60,000 nt of DNA from Nymphaea colorata (lineage: Eukaryota > Streptophyta > Magnoliopsida > Nymphaeales > Nymphaeaceae): the NCBI RefSeq assembly GCF_008831285.2, contig NC_045148.1, positions 9,741,001 to 9,801,000 of the forward strand. Direction: 5' to 3'. The notes under the pieces are model-generated. The model saw only the letters and a list, made by a program, of their open reading frames with translations. It was not told where the DNA came from and searched no databases. Position numbers and translations under genes: made by a program. Below, one piece after another: positions 10,326 to 23,600 of the stretch (its first letter is position 1; the number at the start of each line of letters is the position of its first letter).

Positions 10326-13300
10326 ACTGAAATATTGAAGCCATGAAGGGGGCCAGATATTTTGACTAGGTTTTTTTGGTTGCCAGTGATGCATCAGATC
10401 ATTTGTGGAGATCAGAAACACCACTTGAATCTTATGTCTTTTTCAAGAAAGATTAACATCTTTAGTTACAAGTTCTTCAAACTTCATTGTGACCATTTAG
10501 AGGACAGAGCTGATCCTTCTTGCGAGTTAAAAATAAAAATTACTGTACTCTAAACTCTTTCTTAAAATTTTACATGCAATTCTATACATATTAGAAGAAA
10601 CTTAGATTTAATTTCAAAATGCAGCTTTCAGCTAAAATAGATTTTTGTAATTTTGTTGTTAAATTTAAAAGGCTAATTATCACCTTAATTTCGTGTCTCA
10701 AGTAAATCTCATGATCCCTTATCATGCTTTGTAAGGAGAGAGACACGACATGAGGATAGTTAGCAACATTCTATAACAAATGCAAGCAAACGAAAGGAAT
10801 GATTGAAGATTTGTCTTGTTCACATTGTTTCAAAAATTATTTGCAAGAAAACCAGTTCTGCCTAAAGCTGTTCTTGCTTCTGCCCTTATAATAAACTACT
10901 TCTTGACGATCGTTAAACTGTTGGGGGGAGGCAGATTATGATTACTGTAGCAATTTAATGTTCTCGGTTCTCGAAATTATCACTTCTCAGTTTCAAATTT
11001 TACGAAACATATGAGCTATTGTAGCTGCAGAAACCGCACTCAAGTCATGTCATGAGAAAATGAAGAACAGATACCTGTAAAATCATGGAGATCACATCTA
11101 CGTTGTGAAATTACAGAAATGTTAGAAGTGCCAGAAATGCTGGTGTATACGTGTCTATTGCATATTTGTGGTTCCTCCACATGGGCAGTCTGTCCTTCTC
11201 CATTCTCTGTTCGCACAGGAAATGGCAATGCTACATAAAACGTGAAATTTCTCAGTTTACAATCCTGAAAAGTTCCCTTCTTCTTTCCTTTTTCAGTGGT
11301 GCACTTTGCTTTTCCTCTGAAAGATGTAATATTATAGAACAACCAGTTGCATCATGTGTAGCCTCCTCTTTTGAAGATTGCAGAAAAGATCCGTTCTGAT
11401 CTTCAATTTTGAAGTACAATTTGGTTGTGGAATATATTCATCAATAGATATGGGTCATTTCTTAAGATCTTGAATTTGAGACTATAAAGCTGGCAAAAAA
11501 CAACAGTCTTCTGTGGGATTTGAAGCATCAAACACAGATCCCGTGATTTGATTGTGTACGTATAGTTGTTAGTGGAAAGAAATAATCAAGCTAACAGTCT
11601 GAACATGATTGAAGTCTGAAATTATTTGTTCAACTATCCGAAATCAATTGCACCCTTTTCACCCTTGAAGTTAGGTGGAGCATGCTTACCACCGTTATCG
11701 ATAAACTCAGAAATCTCAGGTGACCAACGCGGGAATTAGCTTAGGCTCCCACAGGCAAGCGTCTTTAATCAAATTTTCATTAGCAGAAAGTGCATATACT
11801 TAGTGTTCGAGTTCTGCCATGGGAAAGAAGCCATGCCAATGGCGGAACCAGAAATTTCTAGTTGAAGGGCAAGTCCTTCAAAAAAATCGATAACTGAAAC
11901 TGCGCTGTCATGCGTGAGTTCTTGTGAAGGATTGGGAGTAGCAAGATCCAGAGACCATGAAAAGTAGAGTAGATGCATATATGATAACCAGATATATCTG
12001 AACGTGCAGTTTCTACACAGTGAATCAACAGAAACGGATAGTGACTTAGTTACTCCTGAAAATAGTCTGAGTTCTGTTTGTGCCACAAAAGGAATGCAGA
12101 TTCGCCGGATATCTGAAACCAGTGTTGTAAAAATGGGTCTGAATTGGCTTGTTGGAATCAAACTGGAGGCAAATAACTCGATTCACTGGTTGGTAGAATA
12201 TTGGTTCCTCAAGTCTTTGCCTTCAGTAACTTTTTCTGGTTTTTCATCTTCTTTCCTGATATATGCAAAGGGTGTCTTCGTTTGTAAACTTCAGCAACAT
12301 TCATCTCTCACAATTGAACTACCGATTGGATTTCATATCGTAATTAACCTCAAAGGGACAATATTCTTATGCATGTCACCATCCTTTTATCCTTAGTTGG
12401 TTAAAGTTTTCCAAAGTTTTCACCATGAAAGCCACCTTTTACTGATAAATTTTTTTATTTAGACCTAAGGTTTAGTGGATTCATATTGCCATCGGTGGGT
12501 CGTTCATGTTCAACTATGGTCTTAAGATCTTAAACAAATTAAGTCCTTATTAATCCCAGAATAGAGTTGCCTGCATGCCTAGGCTTATATATGCAGGGGT
12601 ACGTATTTGAACTCTTTCATTTCTAATGAACAACTGGAAATTTTTAGTAGCAAATAGCGCTAGAAAATAGCCACGATCGTGCATCTGTACTTCAACATTC
12701 AACAACAGATTTTTGTTAAAATTATTCTCTTGACTAGGAAAACAACAAAGAAAAAGAAGAGGAAAAGGAGCACATGAAGATACAAACACACCGCTTCTGT
12801 CTAGAACTGTAGTAAAAGAAAGTCACTTTTCACTTGTCAATGTTTCACATTCTACAGTATCCCATGAGGGGTTGCTCCTCTCCCAGGGCACCATATCTGA
12901 GAGATGTCAGATATCTCATTCTTGTGACCTAAAATTTGGTTATCAAAGGCAAAACATAGTACTATTGGTAAGGATCTACAGTTTTTACATGCATAGTTGT
13001 TAGAAAAGTTATGGACCAGGAGCTCAATTCACTGTGAAGTTGGCATTTTTAGATATCACTAGAATATGTTCCATCTCTAAAGGGAATAACGCTTAAGAAG
13101 AACAAAAAGTGTGATGATTCTGATCATACTTAGAATGTTTAGTTGATTTCATTCATTTCCTGCCTAGGAAATTTATAAGGTTTGTAAACTTTGCCAGTGG
13201 GCCGTGGGCATCGCTTGGTTCAGATTGGCTAGGAGAACCCAGATCGGAACTGTAAGCACATTGCCACGCTACTTCTGTAATTGGCAGCAGTCTGTCCAAC

Positions 13301-14063
13301 CTCAGCTTGTTCATAAAAGAATGAAACTTCTACGCAAACTCAAGCCACGCAGAACTTAAATTTAAATCAAAAGCAATTCCAGGAAAGTAAGAAAAAGCAG
13401 GAAATGCTGATCAATTTTGGTGGAAATCTCATTCCCAGATAACTTTAATCGTGTATGCTTTACCTTACTGTCATGTATGAGGAGATACTCTTAATGGGCT
13501 GTCATGATATGAAATTCATCCTAAGTTAGGGTAGATCCAATACAATTACTTCAAAAAATGAAAAAAAAAATAGTATCCAACTAAGAAATCTGATCAGATT
13601 CGAAACTAAGATATGATAACTGATCGTGCACACATCCGGATTTGTATTTAAATAAATATCCAATCCAATTCAAATCAGATTTACTATTAAATAAGTATCC
13701 TATTGTTGGAAGTCGGTTCTTAATATATTGTAAAGCGATTCGGGTTCGGCTTAAAGGATGGCTTCGTATTCAGATTGGACTCAAAAAATGTGAATTCAGA
13801 ATCGGATTCGGATATCTTATACACTTTTGTTCATTTGTATTCCAATCTGGATTTAACAAGGGGCCTACATTAGGAATCGAGGAGAGGGGGTCTAACTTAA
13901 AACCTATGAAGATGCAAGGTTTGCAGATTCTCCATGTAAACTTTCGCATCTTTGAATGTAATTTCATATCTTTATTTAAAAAAACTAAGAATTTAAAACT
14001 CTCCAATATAAGATCTTAAAAGCTTAAATCACCTCATATATAAGATATGGGGAATCAAACACA
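10326..14063. other. Intergenic, repeat fragments only
   Basis: No supported gene. A lone MITE left end (AATGGCGGAACCAGAAATT) lies near 11837. 13620-13860 has words resembling the TIR element at 43674-44049 ('caaatcagattt', 'gattcgg'), probably a decayed relative. The 125-130 aa ORFs at 11769-12161, 12004-12396 and 13642-14019 show no family resemblance. Confidence 0.5.
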
Positions 14064-14186
14064 TATTTCTTATATCATATCTAACCCAATAGCAACTTGG
14101 CAGTGGAACAAAGTGGGCACGCAGTCATGCCCGCTTTTGTACCACTGCCAAGCTGCGATTGAGTTAGATGTGATATAAGAATTATG
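14064..14186. repeat. Long near-perfect hairpin (stem ~53 bp, 8-nt loop)
   Basis: The left arm 14067-14118 is almost the reverse complement of 14127-14181, around the loop 'cgcagtca'. I count five or six mismatches and one bulge over about 53 pairs; two mismatches would be G:U in RNA. TTGGCAGTGG and its complement form the uninterrupted core. It could be a fold-back MITE or a miRNA-like or siRNA-producing hairpin; the sequence alone does not decide. Confidence 0.8.
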
Positions 14187-17100
14187 ACTGTTGTAAAATG
14201 ACATTTGCTCTATGTTTTTTGCAGAGATTTAGTGTTTGATAGCCTTGGATTTTACATTCGAGGCTGCATAATAAGATGTGTATTTGGACAGGGATTTTTC
14301 ATGCTACATGATAAAAATCATGAATTTAAAGTGAGATGAGTGATAGTTTGATCTTAAATCCATCGATTTCAGATCACCGTGGATCAGTGAAACAAACAAA
14401 ACCTCAGTGTTTAGATGACATTGAATTAACAGAACAACTGCAAGGACCAGTTGTTTCTTTCCTTGAATAGAAGAGGATTTAGCCGCTGGCTGGCCCTTCC
14501 AGATCCGACTGTACCAATCAGGTCTACCTGGGGTGGCAAAAGGTGGGCTGCCTTTGAAAACGAAAAAAAAATTCAGAATTTGTCGGAGGTGAAAAAAGAG
14601 TAGGAAAAACGAAATGGTTCAATTGTTAACACATAACAAATAACAAATAATTACAGCAACGTTTGTTTTCTGAAAAATTGAATGATGATTCTCGCTAGCT
14701 AAAATCACTCAACAGGGCCGTGCCATGCATCATGCAAGGAAAAAAAAAGTGATGAACATTTTAATAGTGCAATACCCTTTTTATCTTTATTTTTTGTCTA
14801 TCATGATAGATTAGACGGCTGGTATAAGTGAGGTTGACTGTAGCTATCGCCATTCATTCACTATGTATATATATATATAATATATATATAGCCAATGAAC
14901 TAAAATATTTCATTTGTTGATTAAGACGCTGGTGGGTCTGATCCAGCTGTCCATGGAGCCATGTTGGTGTCGGGAGAGTTTTTAATTTCTGCCCACAGCG
15001 ACAGACGGATGCAAATAATTATGCATAAGCACTCATTAAAAAGTTTTAATTTAGGAAACTTTCGCATAGTATGCAATCAGATGACACCTGATAAGAACAG
15101 TTGTTGTAATCCTTTCCAAATTGAATATACAATTTAATTTGAATCAACGAAGCTTTCCATTTTTAAATGCTGAAGATCATATACAGGGGTCATAAATATT
15201 TTATCATTAGTGGTTGGTTCCCAATAAATAGAGTAGACCAATATGTACATGATCAGTTCTTTATCTGTATTTTCAAGGTTAGCTTTGACTATCAAGTATT
15301 TAATATAATAAAACTCAGGCGGCAACGTATGGCATGATTAAAGTTGAACTAAAGTCTTCAATTTGACACTTTTCGTGCTTATTTTTATAAAAAGACTAAA
15401 GTAATGATAAAATTTTAAGAAAATCACCATTTCCAAACCCCTTTTCGGTTCCTAATTTCATAACAAAACGACCTCCCTTTTATGATTTCATAGAATGGCT
15501 AGGGTTTCATAAAAACTATCAAAAGGGACGGCGTATGCCCACCCTTAAGTAAGGGCTTGAGGTGAATTGTCAATAATTTGAAAAATTGAAAGATATCAAT
15601 GGCAATTTTTTTAAATATTATTCTCCAAAGATAAGTTACAATATATAGTTTTGTCTAACATTTTTGTTTCCCAGGTTAACAAAATTCATTATCGGCACTT
15701 AATTATTAGAGAGGTAGCTTTTAGTAGAAAATCTTGCTTTTTTTAAGAAGAAAAATTCACAAATTGGAATTAAAAAACAAAAAGTAGCAGGAAAATGAAT
15801 AAAAGAAACAACAGTTTATGTTACTGTCCATTGATGATGGCAGCTGTTATAGGCTGCCCACAAATAAACAAAACAAATGACACGTGCCAGCTGCCCAAAT
15901 ACCTAACTGGCCGCCCTTGAGACAAACATCCAGCATGATATGACTGCATTCTGGAGCTGCAAAGATGTATAGTTATTAAATCGTTTACTAAGAAACATTC
16001 TTTCTAGAGTAGCTGTTAATATTCTTAAGAAAGTGTTTGATCACAATAATGCAAATCTTACGATCTAGAACTTGAAATCAAAGGTGTTCCTTAGACCATT
16101 TGGATGTAATATAAAACATATCAATTACTGAAGAACAATTTCTCCATATGATCATAGGAATGCAAATTGCGATGATCTATTAACTCGAACATAGCTGCTT
16201 CATAGATCACTTGCTTTGATGTAAAGTATTCAAAAGTTGAGATTTCTAGAACTAGAGCTTATAAGAACTTAATACTCTATATCTAAATAAAGATCTGACG
16301 CATTAGAATGTCCAGAAAATGAAAGAAAAGTGGAAAATTCAAGTGTAATTGCCAGAAATTACGCAGATACGTTGCATCAAATGCCTGGTTCGTCGCCGTC
16401 TGCGTCGTAAGGGATGAGGGAGGGCGTCACTCTCCCCACCAACCATATTAGCTGCCGCCTACCGATTGAAAGCTGTCTCTACATCTTTCGCCATCACAAA
16501 GTAGGTTTGTCAGTAGGGACGTAAACGATGTCGTTTCAGACTCAAATAATCTGGAAAGGAGAAAAGATTCATTCCGAATCAAGTCACTGTAACAAAGATA
16601 ATCGAATATCAAAGCCATTAGATGGCAACCATATGTGGCAGAAAACACCAAAAAAGGAGAAGGAAAACGAACAGCAGACTGTTTTATCTGCCAGAAAACA
16701 CCGAAAAGGAACAAGAAAAAACACAACATAGATTACTTTATCGCCCAAGCTTCATCAGCCAGCATTTTATTGGCTCATATTAGTAGGTTCATTGAAACAG
16801 GTTAGCACAATAATTAAGTTTTGTTCTTGAAAATACCCAAAATGAGTAAAACCAAGGACTCTCTTGAATGGTACCCAAGGTGTTGTAGGGCACTAACTAG
16901 CAAGACAGTCCACATCAAAATTTGATATTCAAATTTCATGGTCGCTGCCACTACCAAGTGCACTTCTCTTGGACTGTAGTAGGTAGGGCGGAGGGAAGGG
17001 GGGCCTGCCTAGGCCATGGCCCCACCCCAGCCAATGATTTTTTTTATCATTGAAAAAAATAATATTTTTTAATTACGTAATGTATTTTTTGTATTAAAAT

Positions 17101-18051
17101 TCAGTTTGGCCCTACTGAGATCCAAAGATAGGATTGTTGGCCTGCCCTTAATTAGGGGTGATGGACACAAAGGAGAAGCTTAACCAATCACCTTGAAAAA
17201 GTAAAGACAATGACCCACTTAAGTTCCACCAATTCATCAATAAATAACCATTAAAGGTCTCCATCTACCGGGTAAGCGGGTTGAATTGAAGACTTTGGAG
17301 TTGGAGGAGATTAGATTGTTCTAAGCGCTTGCATGTACAAAATAAGAGGGTGTTTGATAGCCTTGGATCTCAAAACAAATAGGAGATCCCAATGCCTCCT
17401 TATGGTCATTAAAATTGAAAGAGAACTCGCTCAATGGCTGAACACCGGAGGGATATTTCCATCTTTTTATTGGGGATTCAGTTTTCTCACCCTTGTAGGG
17501 AGAGTGAGTTAATTTCCATCTTATTCATCACTAGTTGTGATAATGTTCACTTTTTACCCCAAAGAAAGAAAGGTATAATTTATATGAAATGTGATGAGAG
17601 AGAGAAAGGTATACTTTATACGAAATGTGATGAGAGAGAGAGAGTGAAATTAGCAAGTAAAAATATCATAAACTTAGTGGCTAAGGAGCCATGAGAGGGA
17701 GAGAGAGAGATTGCAGTACAACTTGTTAGAATCCCAAAGTAAAATACCAACAGATTGCGCATCGTTGGGCCCAGGTCCATCATTTTGCATTTTACAGAAA
17801 GAGAGCGATAGACGTGTATATGAGCATATCCGGTCATCCTCCAAATCACATTCCGAAAATGATCTGACATCTCAACCGTGAATTGGTCAAACAATTAAGC
17901 TCTCTGTTGGACACGGTAAGGCATTTTTCTCATATGCTCTCTCTGTCGGAATTTGATATTTCTCAACTCCAAGTTTAATAAATTGAGAGTCCAATATTTG
18001 TTGCGAGAAAGAAGCGTACAACATGTAGAAAAGGCCAACAATGAGCCCCAC
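14187..18051. other. Intergenic, dispersed repeat ends and simple repeats
   Basis: No supported gene. The motif GTTTGATAGCCTTGGAT occurs at about 14237 and 17351, and an inverted relative occurs near 42350, suggesting a dispersed MITE terminus. A TA tract lies at 14864-14890. A purine-rich repeat with 'ggccatggcccc' lies at 16980-17150 and resembles 45610-45665 in inverse. A 36-bp direct duplication lies at 17567-17638. Confidence 0.5.
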
Positions 18052-18057
18052 TTTATT
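18052..18057 (-). terminator. Poly(A) signal AATAAA for the AG-peptide gene
   Basis: The minus strand reads AATAAA about 270 nt past the stop codon of the AG-peptide gene. It is the nearest canonical signal on that strand that I noticed. Confidence 0.4.
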
Positions 18058-18325
18058 TAATTAAATATCTATACAAAGACAAATGAAATGACCCCATACA
18101 AAATCACTCCGGACAAATGACCCCATTATAAGAATATAAGGGGAGAGAGAACAAATGATGGTGATGGAATGAACCCAAATAAGACGAAGCAACAAGCACC
18201 GGTGTGTGTAATAAAAAAAATATATAAGAAAAAGAAGACACCCCCGAGATCGGAAATCGAAAGCCTGCTGGCTGGATCCGCCGGAAGCCAAAACTCCAGC
18301 CAAAAGAAAGATCAGATCAGCCCCT

Positions 18326-18520
18326 TCACCGCGAGAACAGCGCCGCGAAAGACATCAAGGTCGCGAAGGCGACGACGCCGAACGCCGGCAAGGTCACGGA
18401 GGAGTCGCTCTGCATGGACGGCGCCGGCGCCGAGGCGATCTGCGCCGAGACGGTGGCCGACGCGGCCACGAGGAGGACGAGGAGAAGGGAGAAGAGGGAC
18501 GCGAGCCTCTGTGCCTCCAT
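18326..18520 (-). CDS. Arabinogalactan peptide (AGP23-like), GPI-anchored
   Basis: 64-aa protein with the layout of plant arabinogalactan peptides. Residues 1-26 form a signal peptide (MEAQRLASLF..., cleavage after ATVSA). A very short mature part follows with the APAP motif at 31-34, the expected hydroxyproline O-glycosylation site. A hydrophobic C-terminal tail (about 43-64, LPAFGVVAFATLMSFAALFSR) acts as the GPI-anchor signal. The mature peptide is probably about 13-16 residues and would sit on the outer face of the plasma membrane or in the wall. An in-frame TTG six bases upstream is not the start; ATG at 18520 is. It is intronless, as usual for the family. A minus-strand TATA box at about 18650 and an AATAAA at 18052 frame a complete small gene. 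GC content is far higher than in the surroundings. The longer plus-strand Arg/Ser-rich ORF across it is a shadow. Confidence 0.85.
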   Translation of the reverse strand: MEAQRLASLFSLLLVLLVAASATVSAQIASAPAPSMQSDSSVTLPAFGVVAFATLMSFAALFSR

Positions 18521-18644
18521 TGTCAATCGAACTCTCTAGAGAGAGAAAGAGATTGGAGCAAGGGAAGGCACGGAGGCGAGTGGATGCTGGAGGCGCAGAA
18601 GGCAAGAGGGGGTATGGGGTGAAGAGATCGGAGGGGCTCAAGGG

Positions 18645-18656
18645 GCATTTTATAGG
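18645..18656 (-). promoter_or_regulatory. TATA box of the AG-peptide gene
   Basis: The minus strand reads CCTATAAAATGC about 125 bp upstream of the ATG, which allows a 5' UTR of roughly 95 nt. A CACGTT-type ACGT element lies further upstream near 18857 (minus strand GCCACGTTTC). Confidence 0.6.
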
Positions 18657-19549
18657 GAGAGAAGGACGTGGGGAGGAAGCAAAACGAGAGAAGAAAATAG
18701 AGCCGTTAGTAACGAACAGGTTGTCAAAAGGCCCTTTGCCCGTTCCTCCACCACTCACGCGCCCTTCCACGCCGCTCACGCGGCGGCCGATAACGTGTCG
18801 AAACGGTCGAATTCGAAGCTTCGGCTCTCCCCGGCATGTGGGGTCCTCAACACGGAAACGTGGCGACCTGTGATTGGATGAGAGGGGTGGAAGGTCAGAC
18901 GCAGCAGGTGGATGATGGCGTAACGAACCAAATGGATTGGATTCGGGTCAATTAAACATGTTGAGCTTCGGATTTTAACTGGATCCAAGCATAGCCAAGC
19001 AAGGCCAATCCCGGGAAAAGGAGCTGGAGGTCCGACCCGTTTGCGTCCCTGGGCACAACCCGATAAGAAAATGGATCACAATTAGGGAAGGGGCTTGAAC
19101 TGGTGTATCAGATCAGAAAATGGAGTCTTGATGACGAAAAGGGTCAGGCGTTGGGTACCGGGTCGGTTTGAATTGGGGTTTAACTTGCTCCATACTCTAA
19201 TTCATTCTGAACAAGTTGCGTTTCTAGGAAAGGGGCTAGAACCAAGTCCAGCAAGTATGAACACTCGATCCAGTAGTAGTCGGTGGTCCAAATTCTTGAC
19301 CCGATCCATTGTGGGCTTGACAAGTGCTGGCAGACACCAGCGGGGCAGTCGGTTCCGAACTCCAGCGCGGTTGAGCTGGACGCGGTCCCAACCCAATCAT
19401 AACATCAGAGACAGAAAAATATTAATAATTTTTGCAGATACTTTGGGGGAAAAAATAATTAAATAATATATTTATACATCGTTTTGCAGTAACCGACTCA
19501 AGCATGTTCTAACTTTCTTGTATTTATTTTTATTATTGGTATTAGAGAA
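18657..19549. other. Intergenic upstream of the AG-peptide gene
   Basis: The first ~250 bp are GC-rich promoter-like DNA. The rest carries words such as 'gggtcggtttgaattgg' common in dispersed plant repeats. The 123-aa plus ORF at 19095-19466 has no recognisable domain. Confidence 0.45.
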
Positions 19550-20631
19550 GGGATGGGAGAGCGTGACATATCTTCAAAAGGCAAAAGCTGATACCTACTA
19601 AGCTAATATTAAAATGAAAGCGTAGGGAAAGAGAAAGCAGAGCGGGCGTTACTTACGTATGCGTGATGCGTGATGAACATCATTATCAGGAAGATGAGCG
19701 TCATCATCACGCGCCATTCACCTGCCGTTGAAAATGTGGGATCTTACTTCCATTCGAAGTTACCTAATTCCCAGCAGTATTTGTCACGACCGATCGCGTC
19801 TGCGTGAAGGACACGGCTTATTGGTCTGGATCGGCGGCTCAATCTTGGCAAATTCTTGAGGAGGAGATGAAATAAAAACTTCTACTTGAGGAGAACATGA
19901 AATAAAAACTTCATCTACCTTTTTAAGCCATGGGCAGCACAACCAATTGAGTTGGGTGGCGTGTTACTAAGCATTCTTTGGTCGGTTCATGGCTGAGAAG
20001 CCACGCCTATTTTTTTTTTTTAAATTGGGACGAAAATTTCAGAAATAATTTTCTGCAATCTTGCTCAATAGTCAACTTTTAATCCCTGTTTGACAAACAG
20101 GGATGGATTCTAAAAGTTTGAAAATTTTATCCTTCTCTAGTGCATTTTGAGCCCATTAAACGGGCCCTAAAAATTTCAAACATGGGAGCTCGGTCTTACT
20201 CAAATGGTGACTGGGATGCTTTTGGGCTAAATTTCATAGACATTTTCATTTTCAAAATCGAGCTCAAGGTGAGATTTTGCTATCGAGATACCTGTCAAAA
20301 CTTTTCGATGTCACCCTCTCTAATCTTCCCAAATTGAATCCTTATAATGCTTTTCACGCACACTTCACCCCACTTCTATACTTGATAGCCTTCCTTAATT
20401 TCCATGACTTTTTTTGTATTTTTTGCTTTGCAGACTTTGTCCTAATTTCATGTTTATGAGAGCGCCATTTTTAACTTGTACTTTATATTTTTTGTGATAG
20501 TGAAAAACTACCCTGTGTAGCGGCCATTAACATATAAGAAACCACGTAAATCTTTGTGTCTTTCTCTTTCTTTTCTTTTGATTTTCTCTTCACTTGGTGC
20601 GATAAGAGAGTCTGAGAGACATGTACGTTGC
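19550..20631. repeat. Reference copy C of the duplicated flank
   Basis: Host DNA immediately left of the gypsy element. It recurs inverted at 3501-4582, and its right half recurs directly at 1-586. It contains a perfect 23-bp palindrome (ATCCCTGTTTG-A-CAAACAGGGAT, 20082-20104) and a duplicated 'agtttttatttcat' motif near 19870-19910. No gene is evident. This is the copy in natural context, because it continues uninterrupted into both neighbours. Confidence 0.85.
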
Positions 20632-23600
20632 TGTTAGGACCCGACCGGTTGCGACTAGAAAGTTCGAACCAATCATGAATCTTAGTTCCCAAGACCTTCT
20701 TGAAGACAATCTAAAAACCAAAAATCCTAAACAAATTAATTACATATGAACTACCTGGCCGGACAAGACCCCGACGCAAACCCGATAGGAAATGAGTACA
20801 GGAGGGGGTATCCCAACAACCTAACTATACCAAACCTACTACAAAAGAACTACGAGGATGTAAGGCAAGTACAAATGAGTTCGATACAAATCAACACTCA
20901 CAACTCACTCAACAAACCATAACAAACCATGAACTAACGTGCAAACCGCACCCATTCCCAATAGAGAGGTCAAGCCCTCTGTGGTCGTGTCTTTGGCGCT
21001 TGCACCTCCGAGGTACCGCTAACAAGGACTAAGGCCGAAGCCGGGCTAAAGCACGAAATGAAAGCAAAACTAAACAGAGAACCTAATACTACCACCCGTG
21101 GATTACAATAGAGGAGTTTATACCAGCCAAGGCATGCTTGGCATATCCGCGAAGGGGGGGACCACGGGGGAAGGCCTAACCCCGGAGCCAGCCTACCCCA
21201 TTAGTATATATGTATATTTTTTAGGCCCTGAGTTTGGGTTCATTCAATTGAAGCTGGTAAAAGACCACAATTCAGTATCCAGTTTTCATAAAGGAACCCA
21301 TGTCAGACTACCCATTCCAATTATATACAAATGTCCAGTCTCGCGCTAGTTGATTGAACGATTCAAATCTGAATTTAAATTTGGACTTTCTTGCACAAGA
21401 TCTAATTAAATAGGTCCGGTAAAAGTTGGATCTGACTCGAATCCGTACTCTTACATTCTCTGTTTTGTGGACTGGCAATCAGTTTCGGCAATGTAGGAAA
21501 ATCTGAACCGACCAGACCCGACAACGTGAGTTTGGCATGCTGTAAGAAAATCGGGGCCGCCTGGATTTGGGTCGCGAAATAAACAGAGGGGAAACGCATT
21601 CTCGGGTGGTAATGCAGCTACGGTACAGAAATCCACTTGAGGAGAGCCTCCATGTAGCTGGTTTCAAGAAAGACTGCCGCCTACAGTCAGGACCTGCAAA
21701 GGAGGGCCAAGGGTCACCGGCTACATGGGCCAAGGTAGGCCGGGGAAGACCGGGTCTTCACAGCCACCTGTTGTCGAGAGGCCACGCTTGGAATGGGGCA
21801 GCTGTCTGCTGCCTAGCACCGAGAGGACATGGCCTGAAGTGCCGGGGGGTTTGCCGCTAGGGAAGCGGCAGCTCCTGCCTGTCGCCTAGGGTGCCTCGGC
21901 CATGCACGTCGGATGGTGCCGACGAAGGAGAGGGACAGGGCCGAGAAAGGCCGAGTGGGCATCTGAATTTAAATTTGGACTTTCTTGCACAAGATCTAAT
22001 TAAATAGGTCCGGTAAAAGTTGGATCTGACTCGAATCCGTACTCTTACATTCTCTGTTTTGTGGGCTATCAATCAGTTTCGGCAATGTAGGAAAATCTGA
22101 ACCGACCAGACCCGACAACGTGAGTTTGGCATGCTGTAAGAAAATCGGGGCCGCCTGGATTTGGGTCACGAAATAAACGGAGGGAAAACGCATTCTCGGG
22201 TGGTAATGCAACTACGGTACAGAAATCCGCTTGAGGAGAGCCTCCATGTAGCTGATTTCAAGAAAGCCTGCCGCCCACAGTCAGGACCTGCAAAGGAGGG
22301 CCAAGGGTCACCGGCCACACGGGCCAAGGTAGGCCGGGGAAGACCGGGTCTTCACAGCCACCTGTTGTCGAGAGGCCACGCTTGGAATGGGGCAGCTGTC
22401 TGCTACCTAGCACCGAGAGGGCATGGCCTGAAGTGCCGGGGGTCTGCCGCTAGGGAAGCGGCAGCTCCTGCCTGTCGCTTAGGGTGGCTCGACCATGCAC
22501 GTCGGATGGTGCCGACGAATGAGAGGGACAGGGCCGAGTGGGCATTTGCATTTAAATTTGGACTTTCTTGTACAAGATCTAATTAAATAGGTCCGGTAAA
22601 AGTTGGATCTGACTCGAATCCGTACTCTTACATTCTCTGTTTTGTGGACTGGCAATCAGTTTTGGCAATGTAGGAAAATCTGAACCGACCCGACAACGTG
22701 AGTTTGGCATGCTGTAAGAAAATTGGGGCCGCCTGGATTTGGGTCGCGAAATAAACAGAGGGGAAACGCATTCTCGAGTGGTAATGCAGCTATGGTATAG
22801 AAATCCACTTGAGGAGAGCCTCCATGTAGCTGGTTTCAAAAAAGACTGCCGCCTACAGTCAAGACCCGCAAAGGAGGGCCAAGGGTCACCGGCCACACGG
22901 GCCAAGGTAGGCCAGAGAAGACCGGGTCTTCACAGCCACTTGTTGTCGAGAGGCCACGCGTGGAATGAGGCAGCTGTTTGCTGCCTAGCACCAAGAGGGC
23001 ATGGCCTGAAGTGCCGGGTCTGCCGCTAGGGAAGCGGCAGCTCCTGCCTGTCGCCTAGGGTGGCTCGGCCATGCACGTCGGATGGTGCCGACGAAGGAGT
23101 GGGACAGGGCCGAGTGGGGTCAGTTGGGTGCTGGCCTACCCAGTTGGATCACCTAGTCCTAACTAAGGCTAGGTTGGGCTTGGTCGGCAGGGTTCTATAG
23201 GTAGGTTAGGTCAAGTCAAGAAGAGGTTAAGGGATCGGGACCACTAGGTCAAGAGAACTTAGGTGAGGGTTAGGATTAACTAAGCTAAGAGATATGCCCG
23301 GGAGAAGGGGTTCTTGTTGTGAACTTAGGGTCCGGGTTGGTCAAGTTGACCAAGGGTGATGTGGGGTAGACTAGGTTAGGTGGGCTCAGTCAATTAGGGT
23401 TTAAGCGGGTGGATGAAGACCAAAGGTGAACAGGACCCACTTGCCAAGCAAGGTGGCATCTAGGGTTTAGCTAAGGGGATGGAAGGGTGGCGGCGGCTAT
23501 AGGGTTGCCTATTTCGGACAAGGGGCGAGCGGCTAGGGAGTTGCCTTTTTTCGGACAAGGGAAGAGCAGCTAGAGAAGTTTCCTAAAATGAAGGGGATGG

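Noticed and set aside
11769-12396. Two overlapping 130-aa ORFs on opposite strands
   Set aside because: No homology to any family I know. Length is within chance expectation for this much gene-free DNA.
18169-18873. 234-aa plus-strand ORF rich in Arg and Ser
   Set aside because: It lies opposite the arabinogalactan-peptide gene and its GC-rich promoter. Its composition reflects GC-rich shadow coding and has no domain.
20082-20104. 23-bp perfect palindrome, also at 36-58 and in arm B
   Set aside because: Its presence in three places is explained by the duplicated segment. A single palindrome in gene-free DNA is weak evidence of function.
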